Source of the DNA: Cycas panzhihuaensis
Taxonomy: Eukaryota > Cycadophyta
Reading direction: 5' to 3'
DNA: 64,000 nucleotides
Assembly: GCA_023213395.1 (NCBI GenBank)
Contig: CM041465.1
Span: 112,103,741 to 112,167,740 of the forward strand
Below the pieces are notes generated by a model. The model did not search any database, had not been told where the DNA came from, and saw only the letters and a program-made list of their open reading frames with translations. The position numbers and the translations under genes are program-made. Shown in pieces: positions 34,655-44,925 of this stretch; the first letter of the stretch is position 1, and each line of letters opens with the position of its first letter.

Positions 34655-35776
34655 TCACGCCAGAGAACTTCTTGAGGAATTTCCCATTGACCGCTTTTTC
34701 AAACTCCAAGCCATCCAAGGTGGCGATCCTATATGCGCCTGCTGCGAGGTCACCGAGAACGATTTAAGGGACCTACCCACTTGGGCCCGAATTTGGCCAA
34801 GCGATCGTAGAGATACTCCAATTTGAGGACATGGTCCCCAGGGCACAAAGGACGAGCACGGAGGCATTTATCGTGTATCCTTTGAAAACGGGCTTTCGAA
34901 GCAAGGTTCGCCTGGTAAGCCGCTAAGCGCTTCTCATCTAGGGCTTCGAGGTCGAGGAGGCGAGCCTGGCGAATAGACTCCTCATCAATGAGGCCTCGAA
35001 GGGAAACCCGAAGAGAAGGGATCTCCACTTCCAACGGAGTATCGCCCGCATACACTAACGAGAATGGGGTCATCCCAGAGCCGTCCTGACAGAGGTGCCA
35101 GAGGCCCACATGGCGGAAGGGAGTCGGATGTGCCGCCTTTGAGATCGGGCAACCCGCTTTCTTCAAAATGCCAATGAGCGCTTTTGTTGAAAGACTCGAT
35201 TTGCCCGTTGGCTTGGGGTAATAAGGGGACGACGCCTTATGCGAGATTTTGAATCTCTCACATAATTCGGCCCATCTCCTTATTACAGAAGGGAGTTCCA
35301 TTATCTGTGATTAGAATGTCTGGGATCCCAAAGCGACAGATAATGTGCTGGTAGACGAAAGTGGCTATCGCCTTGCTGTGGGTAGTGGATGTGGGGATTG
35401 CCTCGCCCATTTAGTAAAGTACTGTGGCGCCGTAATAAATTTATCTTGTACGGAAGATGGCGGCGATATAGCCCCGATGAGGTCCAAACCCCACTGCGAG
35501 AAGGGCCACGGAGACACGATAGGGTGTAACGCCTCAGAGGGCACGTGGGAGACGTTAGCGTGTTCCTGACAACGCCGCATCTAAGGGCACAAGCATGGGC
35601 GCCTTGAATAAGGACGGCCAAGAGTAACCCATGCGAGGATCCTTTGGGCCATGGATTGACCCCAAAGTGGCCCCCACAAATGCCATGATGGCACTCATGA
35701 GTATTTGGTCCGCTTCGTCAGAGCGACGCAATGGGCGTAATCCCGTCGAAGATCTCTTGTACAACACCCCGCTCAC
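34655..35776 (-). pseudogene. Tat-D integrase
   Basis: Minus-strand integrase of pol. Visible pieces: GVLYKRSSTGLRPL at the start; the zinc-region end CQEHANVSHVPSEALHPI (about 35540-35575); WPFSQWGLDLIGAISPPS with the first catalytic Asp (about 35465-35510); the next part FRLPAHYLSLWDPRHSNHR in another frame; SSPYYPKPTGKSSL where the catalytic Glu should follow; then MTPFSLVYAGDTPLEVEIPS and LKLEYLYDRLAKFGPKWVGP near the C-terminus (about 34770-34850). The last codons equivalent to KFLKKFY are near 34665. Frameshifts at several GC-rich sites break it, but the blocks are intact and in order. Confidence 0.8.
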
Positions 35777-35819
35777 GAGGAGGTGTTGCCTAGCAGTAGC
35801 GCGGATGCGCGACCTAACT

Positions 35820-36360
35820 TTATGCGGCCGGGCGATATTCCTGCTGAGTCAAATATCGCACTATGTCGCCATACCACTCGCTATCGGCGAGTGGGTGAGG
35901 AAGAGCCTCCTGGATGGTCATAATGGACTCGTCCGGGAAGGAGTCGTCAACAGGAGCGCCGCTCGCGTTGGGAATAGCGTCGGCTAACTGTTCCGCCACT
36001 ACCATCCCCTTCTTTGACTTCCTGTTAACGACCTGCAAGTCGAATTCTTGAAGCAGGACGGCCCAACGTCCCGTCCTACCTGTCAAATCCGAACGGGTGA
36101 GTAAGTAACGCAAGGGATCGGATTGTACGATCACCTTGGTCGTATTGCCGAGCAGGTAATGCCGAAATTTCTTGGTTGCGTGGACCAAGGAGAGGCATTC
36201 CTTCATGGAGGATAGTTCAATTCGGCAACGAGAGTGCTACCGATGAAATAATGGCCCTTCTTGCCCCGACCGTCCTCCTGCGCGAGCATTGCGCCCAGGG
36301 ACTCATCGGTTGCCGAGGTATAAAGGATGAAAGGCCTATCAAAGCGAGGAGGTGCCCAGA
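35820..36360 (-). pseudogene. Tat-D first RNase H (degenerate catalytic site)
   Basis: RNase H joined to reverse transcriptase. Residues FILYTSATDESLGAMLAQED (about 36270-36335) stand where active enzymes have T-D-A-S: the first catalytic Asp is Ser. The next block is split by a frameshift. Then KFRHYLLGNTTKVIVQSDPL (about 36105-36165) and TGRTGRWAVLLQEFDLQVVN follow, running to the spacer that leads into integrase (PHPLADSEWYGDIVRYLTQQ). The same D-to-S change is fixed in Tat-C (YTSVTDESLG) and Tat-E (YLSGSESLG), so it is ancestral and fits the presence of the second RNase H at 30540-30931. Confidence 0.8.
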
Positions 36361-36419
36361 GGGGCGAAATGAGTGCTTCCTTGAGCCCCACGAAGGCCTT
36401 TTGGGTCTTATCCGACCAG

Positions 36420-37200
36420 ACAAAAGGGGCTCCTTTCTTCAATAGGTTTGTGAGAGGCTTGGCGTTTATGGCAAAGTCTGCCAAGAAACGCCTCAAGAAA
36501 CCAAGCCTGCCCAGGAACGACTTAATTTGTCGTTGGGTCCTAGGAGGTGGCATGTCAAGGATAGCCTTGACCTTTTCCGGGTCGATTTGGATTCCTTGTC
36601 GAGACACGAGGAAACCAAGAAGTTTGCCCGAGGTAACGGCAAACACACACTTTAGCGGGTTTAGGCTAACATGGTACTTACGATCTTGCGAAGATGGCGC
36701 CAGAAGTCTGAGGGGTGATGGGCTCGCGAGAGAGACCCGTCATGTCGTCCATGAAGACCTCCATCGTGTTGTTGATGAGGTCGTGGAAGATAAAATGCAT
36801 GGCTCTCTGATAGGTAGCCCCTGCATTTTTAAGGCCAAAGGGCATTGCCTTGTAGGCAAAGACACCCCATGGCGTGGTGAAGGCCGTCTTGTGACGGTCT
36901 TCGGGGGAGATTTGGATCTGGTTGTAGCTGGAGAAGCCATCTATCAAGGACATAACTTCGAACCCGGCCGTACGATCGATTATCTGATCGATGAAAGGGA
37001 GAGGAAAGTTGTCCTTAGGGCAAGCATTGTTTATGTCGCGAAAATCGACACAAATACGGATGGTCCCGTTCTTTTTGGCAACGGGAACGATGTTCGATAC
37101 CCACTTGGGGTAATCGATAGAGGAAATAAGCCCCGCCTCCAAAAGCTTCTCAACTTCCATCTTAACGGCAGCCGAAAGCTTTGGGTGAAGGGGCCGCTCG
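36420..37200 (-). pseudogene. Tat-D reverse transcriptase
   Basis: Palm and fingers read openly from 37160: VEKLLEAGLISSIDYPKWVS, NGTIRICVDFRDINNACPKD, FIDQIIDRTAGFEVMSLIDG, TTPWGVFAYKAMPFGLKNAG, and EVFMDDMTGLS with the catalytic pair as F-M-D-D (about 36755-36790). A frameshift follows near 36700, then LLGFLVSRQGIQIDPEKVKA and RTQRQIKSFLGRLGFLRRFL (36490-36620) of the thumb and connection. This is the best-preserved pol block in Tat-D. Confidence 0.9.
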
Positions 37201-38700
37201 ACGCACGGGCGCCAAGGCCGTGAAGGTCGTAAGGTTGTGTGTGACGATGGAGGGGCTAATGCCCTTCATGTCCGAGTATTCCCACGCGAACACATCGTGG
37301 AATTCCTGAACAGAGGGTGTATTCCCTCACCTCGTCGTGGTACACTCCGCCTCCTACCTTGATGACCCCGTCCCGAGCAAGGACTATGTCTGGGTTGCCC
37401 CCATGCACATGGCATTCCCCTCCTCGAAATGGAGGCGGGCGCGTTCAACCGGAACGGAGGAAACGGGAGAGGGGATTGGGTCAGCTAACGGGACCCAATC
37501 GCTAAGACCTTCTGGTGGCCAAGCTTGTGGTGACTGGAGGCAAACCCGGCGTGGAACCGGCTAAGTGTTCGGCTGCCTTCAAGTAGTCCACCCATCGAGG
37601 ACCTGACTTCGAAAGGGAGAGGCGAAGGATCGCGCGGGAGCGATAGGGCAGATGGCACGGAGACCCGCCTGGCCATCCGCAAGAGAACTCAAGGAGAAAC
37701 AGGGAGGGGTTCCTCGTAAAAAGCAGGAGGAAAACTCCCAACATCATCATCACCTACGGGGAGTGATGGGACGGAAGAGCTCGAGGCGTGAAGGTCAGCA
37801 TGCGCAATGTCATGTGACGTGTGAAAGTGACCCGGCTCGCCAACAAAAGGGGTTATAGGAGTACGCCTAGGACTAGGAAGGTGCCCCGCACAAGCGCGGA
37901 GGAGCGAAACCGGATGAGGAAGGTTCTCCTCCTCACTATAGGACTCTGCCGTCAAACACCAAGAAGGTACCCATAGCTGCCGACGCCAATGGGGGCGAAG
38001 CGCGTCAACGCGGGAGAGGAAGGTGTGGGACCTTCTTCTCGGCAAGAGGGATCGGGAATTCCGATGGAGCAAGCTGAGACATAGTCGGAAGGGTGTTTGT
38101 TTCCCTTCGTATGCCCATGGCTTGCCTGGGCAGGAAGCCTAGCTGGCTTGGCGAGCGATCGCTCGCGGAGGACAACTTTCATTTGTCCATTATGAACAAA
38201 TTTGAGTTGCCCCCACCGGGTGGAACACACGGCTCCCATTTGGTCGAGCCATGGTCGACCCAGAAGCAAGTTGTAGTCGACATCGACATCGAGGACGACG
38301 ATGTCAGTAACGACCGTCTTATCCTCGAGGGTAAGGGGTATCGAGACAGATCCCAAGGGAGTCTTCTCGGTACCGTCATAACCCTGACAACGCCATGGAA
38401 CGGGTTCCAAGGCAGAAACGCCAAGCTCTTGCATAACGCGCAAGGGCATGGCGTTGACGGAAGAACCATTGTCCACGACGGTCCTCCGCAACGTGCACCT
38501 GGAGTGTCGATCGTGATGGTGAAAGGGAAGTTCCACCGGCGCCCCTTCCACCGGATGGGGAAGATCTCGGGATCAAGGAAATCATGGGCTCACCGCTGGG
38601 GTCGCACCCAAGGCATGAACGGATGCATCGCTCGACCCGAGAGCTTCCAAGAGGAGCGCTGTTGCTCCCGCAACTTCTCAAGACATCCATGATGGACATC
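37201..38700 (-). pseudogene. Tat-D protease and protease-RT linker
   Basis: Protease open from 38551: TLRRTVVDNGSSVNAMPLRV with active-site DNGS (about 38440-38495), EKTPLGSVSIPLTLEDKTVV, and YNLLLGRPWLDQMGAVCS (about 38225-38280). The frame runs on into SYGYLLGV at about 37955, the start of the Ser/Pro linker also seen in Tat-C and Tat-E, after which the frame is lost. The lead-in MSIMDVLRSCGSNSAPLGSS is at 38699 in a shifted frame. This domain would release gag and pol products in the particle. Confidence 0.8.
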
Positions 38701-38773
38701 CCCAGCCCACGCAGGTGAGCTCCTCGACCACGGAGAAAGGCTTACCCTCCTCGTGGGTTGGGTAAGGGCTCTC

Positions 38774-41155
38774 CTAAAGTCGAATCGCCCGGGCGACGGA
38801 ATGGTCTTGGGAAGTGCGGAATCTCCGAGGAGTGGTCTCGAGGAGGATCAAGCTGCGAGGTAGACGCGAGGGACCCGCCACCTCCTTCGCGGCTTGGGAC
38901 CGGGTTAATGCGTAGAGGGGAGTGGTCTCAAGCATCTGGATCACCTTCTTTCCCTTGTTACGGAACCGCGGAGGTGATGGAGCGCGGCGGTCAGGGGATC
39001 GCGAAGGGGAAGGTGACCTTTGCGCGCTCTTCCCTCTACCACGCAAAGGGCGGGGATCAGGAGACCTATCCCGATTCTGGTTGTTCCTTTGCTGGACATC
39101 GCGACCCCGTTCCCCATGCTTGGGGAACGGGTCTCTATGAACGGGCTGATCGAGATTAGGCCTCGATGCTCGCCTGGGGGACGAGTCGCGTGGGTGCTGG
39201 GCGTCGCGTGGGTGCTGTGCCCGGCAACGCGCATCGTCATGGAAACACTCCCCGTGGATGGAACACCACCTCTTCTCAAGGGGAGGCTCGATCCTCCTTA
39301 CTTGAGAAGGTTGGGTGTTACCCCCTTTGGGGGGCATCGCACGGGAGGTTTGGCCGGATGTGTTTATGGGAGGTAGGCGATGAAGGAGGGTGGAGTTTTA
39401 GCTCCTTCATCGTGCGCCCGAACGAGCGAATGGCGGAGGGAAGCGGGTCTAGGTCCTCTCACGGTGAGAGGTGGTCCTAGCGGTCGTGAGGGTTTGGTTT
39501 CCTTCATCGAAGAGACGCCTGCTGGCGAGGGCCTAGGAGGTTTCTTGAGTCCCGCTGATCTCAATGGCCTCCAAAGCTAAACACCGTGATGGCGAGTCGC
39601 ACGTGGTCGCCCCATCTTGCGGACCTCCACGCACCTCGTGACGAAGTGCATTGACAAATGCATCCCTCTTCCGGCCTTGGTGGAATGAAGAAGGTCGTGA
39701 AAGCGTCGCACAAAGTCACGATTCATCTCATCGTGACCTTGTTTGAGCGATGAGCGCTTTCATTCCGCTTCGAATGGACTGCCACGCCAAAGTAGTTGAC
39801 GAACTCGTCCACTAGGCTTTGGAATGAGGAAATCGAATAAGGTGAAGGCGGTAGAACCACTTGAGGCGCCGCCAAGGACCGCGGAAGAGCTTCATCAAGA
39901 TATGGTCGAGGGCCCAATAGTCGATGCACGCTATGGAAAAGTCGCGACATGTTCTATTGTTCGCGACGAAGTCCCGTCAAATTTGGGTACTTCAGGAGGA
40001 TGAGGCGGCAAGTTAGTTCTCAACGCCTCAACAGACAAGGGCGTCGATCTATAGTCCATGAAAGGATGTGTCCTTGCCTGGGCTAAAGGATCGACAACTG
40101 CCAAAGGGATGGATGGGGTGGCATACCCATCCCTCCTCGAAAGAGGCCCCTTGTTGGAAAGGGCCGCGGGTAGCAACTCGAAGGAGGCGGCTCCTTGTCC
40201 GACGCAGCAGCCAGGAGTCGCTACTGGGTGTCAAACAGAGGGTGAGGGACCGGTTTTGCCCATATGGGCCACCCGTAGGTGGCGCGACCCCATATGGGTG
40301 CAACGGTCCACTCCATAAACAGGAGATGGTTTCCTTACCACGCCCCCAAGGTTGTGGCGTGTAGCACAGGGGCATGTAAAGAGAAGGACCACCGGGTTAC
40401 GGACGTGCGTAGGAGTGGGTCCTACATGGCTAGCGGCCCGGGCGCTAGTAGGGCCTCGAGGCCTACTAGGGCAGCGTGCGCCACGTTCGTGATGTACGTG
40501 CGTTTGGTTTGAGCAAGGCATACTAACCCCGAGTTGGGGAGCGGACACGCCGCGGGTCCAGAAGGAGTGGGACCACGGTAGGCGGCGGCGCAACACTCGC
40601 CTTAGGAGCCGGGGTAGATACGGCATAGGACATGTGTGCGCGGGCGGAAGTATCAACCGTCGTAGATGACGTGGGCATGGATGAGGAAGACGCCACGTTG
40701 CGTAGCATTTAGTAAACCATCTAGGAGGTGGTTGGCGTGACGCTTTCGAAAGTACTGCCGAGAGCACCTCGACCGCGTCGGCGGGATGGGTATCCTCATA
40801 GCCATACGAGGTCGAAGGGACTTCGAAAGTAGGGGATCCCTCAGGGCGCTCCTCGTAAGGCTCGCCCGGTGGGGTGGCGGGTCTCACGAGTGGCCGGATC
40901 TTCCGTTGTATGAGCGGAAGGCTCAAAGTCTTCGGGGTGGAAATGGTCATCGGGTAATAGATGGAATCCTCGCCCTCACGGGTGGATTCCGGAGCGGATG
41001 AAGGGAACTCTTGAGTTCACGAAGTCATGGCATGGTAGGCCCAATCGGACGGGTAACCTTCCATTCTTAGAATCGGGGTTCGACGATGGAATGAAACGCG
41101 ACGATTGGTCTTCTAACAATGGCGGCAAACCCATAGCTGCGCGAGAACGTCGCAT
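38774..41155 (-). pseudogene. Tat-D gag (frameshifted)
   Basis: Start at ATG 41155 (MRRSRAAMGLPPLLEDQSSR), matching MRRF of Tat-B. Later blocks: DTHPADAVEVLSAV (about 40780), Pro/Ser-rich stretch with YTPQPWGRGK, core LVDEFVNYFGVA (about 39790-39830), and zinc knuckle RWCSIHGECFHDDARCRAQH with complete C-x2-H-x4-H-x4-C spacing (39200-39265). The tail is Arg/Ser/Pro-rich (SPSRSPDRRAPSPP). At least five frame changes. Its length of about 790 codons agrees with Tat-E and Tat-C. Confidence 0.8.
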
Positions 41156-41311
41156 GCAACGCCTCGCGGCGTTGTTAGAAAAAGCGAAAAGGAAAAGAAA
41201 GGAAAGCCGCAAACACGTTGGGGTTACCCAACTCAAAACACGAGAATGCGAAACTACCTAAAGGCAAGAGCACCAACACGAAGGGAAGCGGATCTAGCTC
41301 CCTTCTTGGCG

Positions 41312-41329
41312 ATCCCAGTATGGTCGCCA
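41312..41329 (-). other. Primer binding site, Tat-D
   Basis: Minus strand TGGCGACCATACTGGGAT directly follows the LTR end ...GCGTTTCA. It matches TGGCGACCACAGTGGG (plant tRNA-Arg type, from memory) with a few differences; it is the best-preserved copy of the site in this window. Confidence 0.65.
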
Positions 41330-43778
41330 TGAAACGCTCTCCGGGGCAATGATCCAACGCCTAGCGGGAAGGGCATAGAAACAATATGCTAAGCGAGGCT
41401 AACTAGCGAGGATCATACCGCAGACGTCCGTCTTGGCCGGGCCGGATGCAGGATTGCAAGGTGCTGGTTGCTTCGGTGGCGTGCAAGTCGAGGCCTTCCT
41501 ACCCTTCCGGATGGCGGGAAGGGAAAAGAACCTCGCGTCGCGGCTTCTCAAGGCAATGAGAAGGCGGCGAGAGGGGCAATCAACCAAAGCGTGTCACGAG
41601 TAAGGGGTAAGTGTGGCTAAGGGTATAATGTAAATGGATCCTCTACTACTATGTCGCAATGCAATAAAGTAATACGGAAAGCAAATGTAAAGTAAATGGT
41701 TATTTTCCTTTTCCTTTATGTTCCCGTAACTATCACGATGAAAGTGCGAAGAAAGCGTAAAAGCATAAAGAAAATACGAAAGATATGCGATGAATACCGG
41801 ATCCGGTGTTCGAATGGGCTGGATTCCCTTCCTCGGTTCGCTCCTTTCCTCCTCCAGCGCATGCAGCGTCGATCGAAGACAACGAAGGGGTGCACTTACC
41901 TCCCCAAGGGCATGCAAGGACTAAATGAAATGAAAGGGAAGCAAAGCTCAAGCGAAAAGGGAGAAGAATTACCATGCGGTAGGCCGGTAATGGGTCGATC
42001 TCGCAACGCTTCCTCAACGCGATCCTGCAAACAAACTCAAAGAACGCCTTCCTCTCGGGAGAGAGGCTCTGCACAACAAGATATATGTATATATGGCAAT
42101 AAAATTAACTAAGCTAGAAAAACGTAGTTAAGTGCTAATACGTAACAAAAATGAAACGAAATCGTACGGTAAGCATGCAAGCTATCATACACCATAAAAC
42201 ATGCTATTAGGGATTGAGTGTAGCCTCGGGATGGCTAACTCACCCACGAGAGGTCTCCACGGGGTTCGGGAAGGCAATACTAGCAGGCAATAAGGTGAGA
42301 TAGGTTGTGACAAGTTACTTACGCCAAGAAGAGAGCTCAAACCGACTCCCTTAGGTTTCCCTAACCTCGTTTCCCAAGAGATCGCGGGTAGTAAAGGGAG
42401 AGAGGACAAAGGACGGAACCCTTGGAGAGAAGGACGGCAATGGGGGACGGAACCCCGCCTATCTCCCTCAAATCCTTGTGTAAGACCCTTTGTACCGGCT
42501 AGCTTGAGAAACGGCGAAAGGGCAAGCTAAGGGGGTAAGGATGAGTCTCGAGGAAATGTAAAGAAATGGGCCCAACCTAAGGCAGCCCTATAGCAAGCCA
42601 CAAATACTAAGGTTACATGCATCAAACGGCCAAAAGAAACTCAAAGGAAGTGCATGCAAACAAGAGGAAAGAATTTGCAAGCAACCCAATGGAAAAAACA
42701 AGCAAAAAAAACTAATAGAGCCAATAAATACCTTGAATGGAGAAGAATGAGTGCATGTAGGCACTTGGTAACTTAGAGCGTGCAAGCGGTGTCCAAGAAG
42801 TGGAGTTGAATGTCCTTTGCATGAGAGTGGAAGAGTAGAGCCTCATGCAAGTTGGGAGCTTTAGAGTGGTTTTTTGGTGAAGAAAACCTCTTGAAGCCTT
42901 GGGTATTTGTGAGGAGAGGTGGTGCTTGTAATGGAGCTCGTGAGGGGTGAATGGCCCTGCAACTCCAGCTAATAGCAGCCCTCTGTACCTCTGTCCAACT
43001 GCTGTAGAAGAAGTTCTCTTGTCACTCTTTCTTTTGTCTTGTCTTTTTGTGAAGAAGTCCTCTAGAAAACTTGAAAAGTGAGTTGAAGAATGAGGCAAAT
43101 GAATGAAAAAAGGGTTTTTATGCCTTGGGCATAGCAAGTGAACGTTGGGGGCCCTCGGGCGCCTCCAACCGCCTGTGAGCCACGCCAGCTCAAAAACGCG
43201 CATCGCGTGGTTTCTTTTTTTTCAAATTTTAACAGTAGTCTGGCAAACTTCAAGCAAACTCCAGCATCGCTTAGTTTACTGCATGCAGCCCGAATTTAGA
43301 AAAGCAGGAAGAAAATACATCATAAAATCATAAAATCGGTTTTAGGGTAAGAACAGGGTAAGCCCGAAATACATCAATCGGGGAAGGCCGGGCGGCAAGT
43401 ACACAAAATGGTGCAAGAGCCTAACTAAGGGTTAAACCAGGGCTTAGGAAGGGTTTGCAACATAAGTGTACGTGGTAACACGAATAAACAAGGCGGCAAA
43501 AGCATCCCGAAAGACCATGGAGACATCGTGGTGGTCATCGCCATCTGAGGTGTCGCATCCGCTTATGGATGTCCCTATTGTGAGTCGTCATAGGCTAAGA
43601 GGTCTTGGTTAGGCACATGCATTATGAACAGGCAATCAAACAAATGCATGTAGGCATGCACATGTCAATCAAACTATTCTGAATTCCCTTAGCAACCATA
43701 AGTAAGAAAAGTAAGAACATATACCTGCACAAACCTGTGTCGATGCGTCCCGAGTCCATTCCCACTAGCTGGGAAACA
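41330..43778 (-). repeat. Tat-D 5' LTR (2449 bp)
   Basis: Minus-strand start TGTTTCCCAGCTAGTGGG at 43778, end TTTCA at 41330. Box gtcgtcataggct at 43584-43596. Differences from the 3' LTR sit in short GC-rich patches (compare acggcc at about 42628 with actac at about 29010) amid long identical runs. Confidence 0.9.
43112..43123 (-). promoter_or_regulatory. Tat-D LTR TATA-like box
   Basis: GCATAAAAACCC on the minus strand, identical in the 3' LTR (29495-29506). It lies about 140 bases downstream of the palindromic block, the same layout as in Tat-C. Confidence 0.5.
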
Positions 43779-43783
43779 ACTGC
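43779..43783. repeat. Target site duplication of Tat-D, right copy (actgc)
   Basis: actgc directly after the Tat-D terminus ...GGGAAACA; partner at 27712-27716. Confidence 0.95.
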
Positions 43784-44330
43784 CACAAGACGACCTTCAC
43801 CACCCTTTGGGGTACCTTTACCTACAAGGAAATGCCCTTTAGTCTTAAAAATGTAGGCACTACTTATCAAAGGGCAATGCATTTTATCTTCCATGGCCTC
43901 ATCGATGACACATTAGAGGTCTTTATGGATGACACGATGGGTCTTTCACGTGTTAGGGCTCATTATCCCTCAGACTTGTGAGCTATCTTCACGTGGTGCC
44001 GCAAGTACCATGTAAGCCAGAACCCACTCAAATGTGTGTTTACCGTTACTTCTGGTAAACTCCTTGGTTTCCTGTGTCAAAACAAGGAATTTAGATTGAC
44101 CCTGACAAAGTCAAGGCAATCCTTGATATGTTGCCTCCTAGAACTCAACGACAGGTCAAGTCATTTCTAGGTAGGCTTGGTTTCCTCAGGTGCTTCCTGG
44201 TAGACTTTGTCATGAGCAGTAAACCCTTGACTAACCTATTGAAGAAGGGAGCCCCATTTATTTGGTCTGATAAGGCCCAACAAGCCTTCGAATGACTTAA
44301 CGAAGCCCTTGCTTCCACTCCTTCATTGGC
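43784..44330 (+). pseudogene. Tat-C reverse transcriptase, second part
   Basis: Continues from the Tat-D insertion: HKTTFTT (43785), TFTYKEMPFSLKN, TTYQRAMHFIFHGLID, then LEVFMDDTMGLSRVRAHYPS with the F-M-D-D motif (about 43912-43970), LKCVFTVTSGKLLGFL, a one-base shift near 44080, and VDFVMSSKPLTNLLKKGAPF (about 44200-44260). A few stops and one frame change; the domain is complete in content. Confidence 0.85.
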
Positions 44331-44900
44331 GCCCCCCTGTTTCGATAGGCCCTTCATTCTCTACACCTCGGTGACTGATGAGTCCCTAGGTACTATGTTG
44401 GCTCAAGAGGATAATTCAGGAGTCGAGAGAGCCATTTACTTTATCAGTCGCACCCTCGTGGCTACTGAACTCAACTATTCCCCAGCTGAGAAGGAATGTT
44501 TCTCCTTGGTTCATGCAACCAAGAACTTTAGACACTACCTGCTTGATAATACTACCAAGGTGATCGTTCAGTTTGATCCCTTGCAATATCTACTTACTCA
44601 TTCAGACTTGACACGTAGGGCTGGCCGTTGGGCCGTCCTGCTTTAGGAGTTTGATCTTCATATCGTTAACAAGAAATTGAAGAAAGGGATGGTAGTGGCT
44701 AAGTAGCTTCCAGATACCCCTATCCCTAACTTACTCGATGCCCCTGTTGACGATTCTCTTCCTGATGAGTCTATCTTGACTATTCAGGGCATCCCTCCCC
44801 ATCCACTCGTTGATAGTGAGTGGTATGGCGACATCGTGCGGTACCTCACATAGCAGCAGTATCGCCCTAAAGCTAGTAGTAAGGTTAGATCTCGTATCTG
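44331..44900 (+). pseudogene. Tat-C first RNase H (degenerate) and spacer
   Basis: FDRPFILYTSVTDESLGTML (44340-44400) has T-S-V-T where T-D-A-S is needed, so the first catalytic Asp is absent. ELNYSPAEKECFSLVHATKN keeps the Glu, and KFDPLQ-type residues follow in VIVQFDPLQYLLTHSDLT, then a stop after RAGRWAVLL (44646). The spacer PHPLVDSEWYGDIVRYLT leads to integrase. Confidence 0.8.
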
Positions 44901-44925
44901 GACTTCTGCTAGGTAATACTTCCTC

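Larger units (their letters stand above)
27717..43778 (-). mobile_element. Tat-D: complete 16.06 kb Tat retrotransposon
   Basis: Complete minus-strand element with both LTRs (27717-30178 and 41330-43778), TG...CA ends and a 5 bp target duplication. Order in the sense direction: 5' LTR, primer site, gag, protease, RT, first RNase H, integrase, antisense accessory gene, second RNase H, 3' LTR. It is nested in the RT of Tat-C. AT-rich parts of the two LTRs are almost identical, which points to a recent insertion, yet gag-pol is split over many frames. Confidence 0.95.

Noticed and set aside
36327-37223. Plus-strand open frame of 298 codons
   Set aside because: A shadow of the Tat-D reverse transcriptase on the minus strand; it has no recognisable motif, and Tat-C and Tat-E do not keep it.
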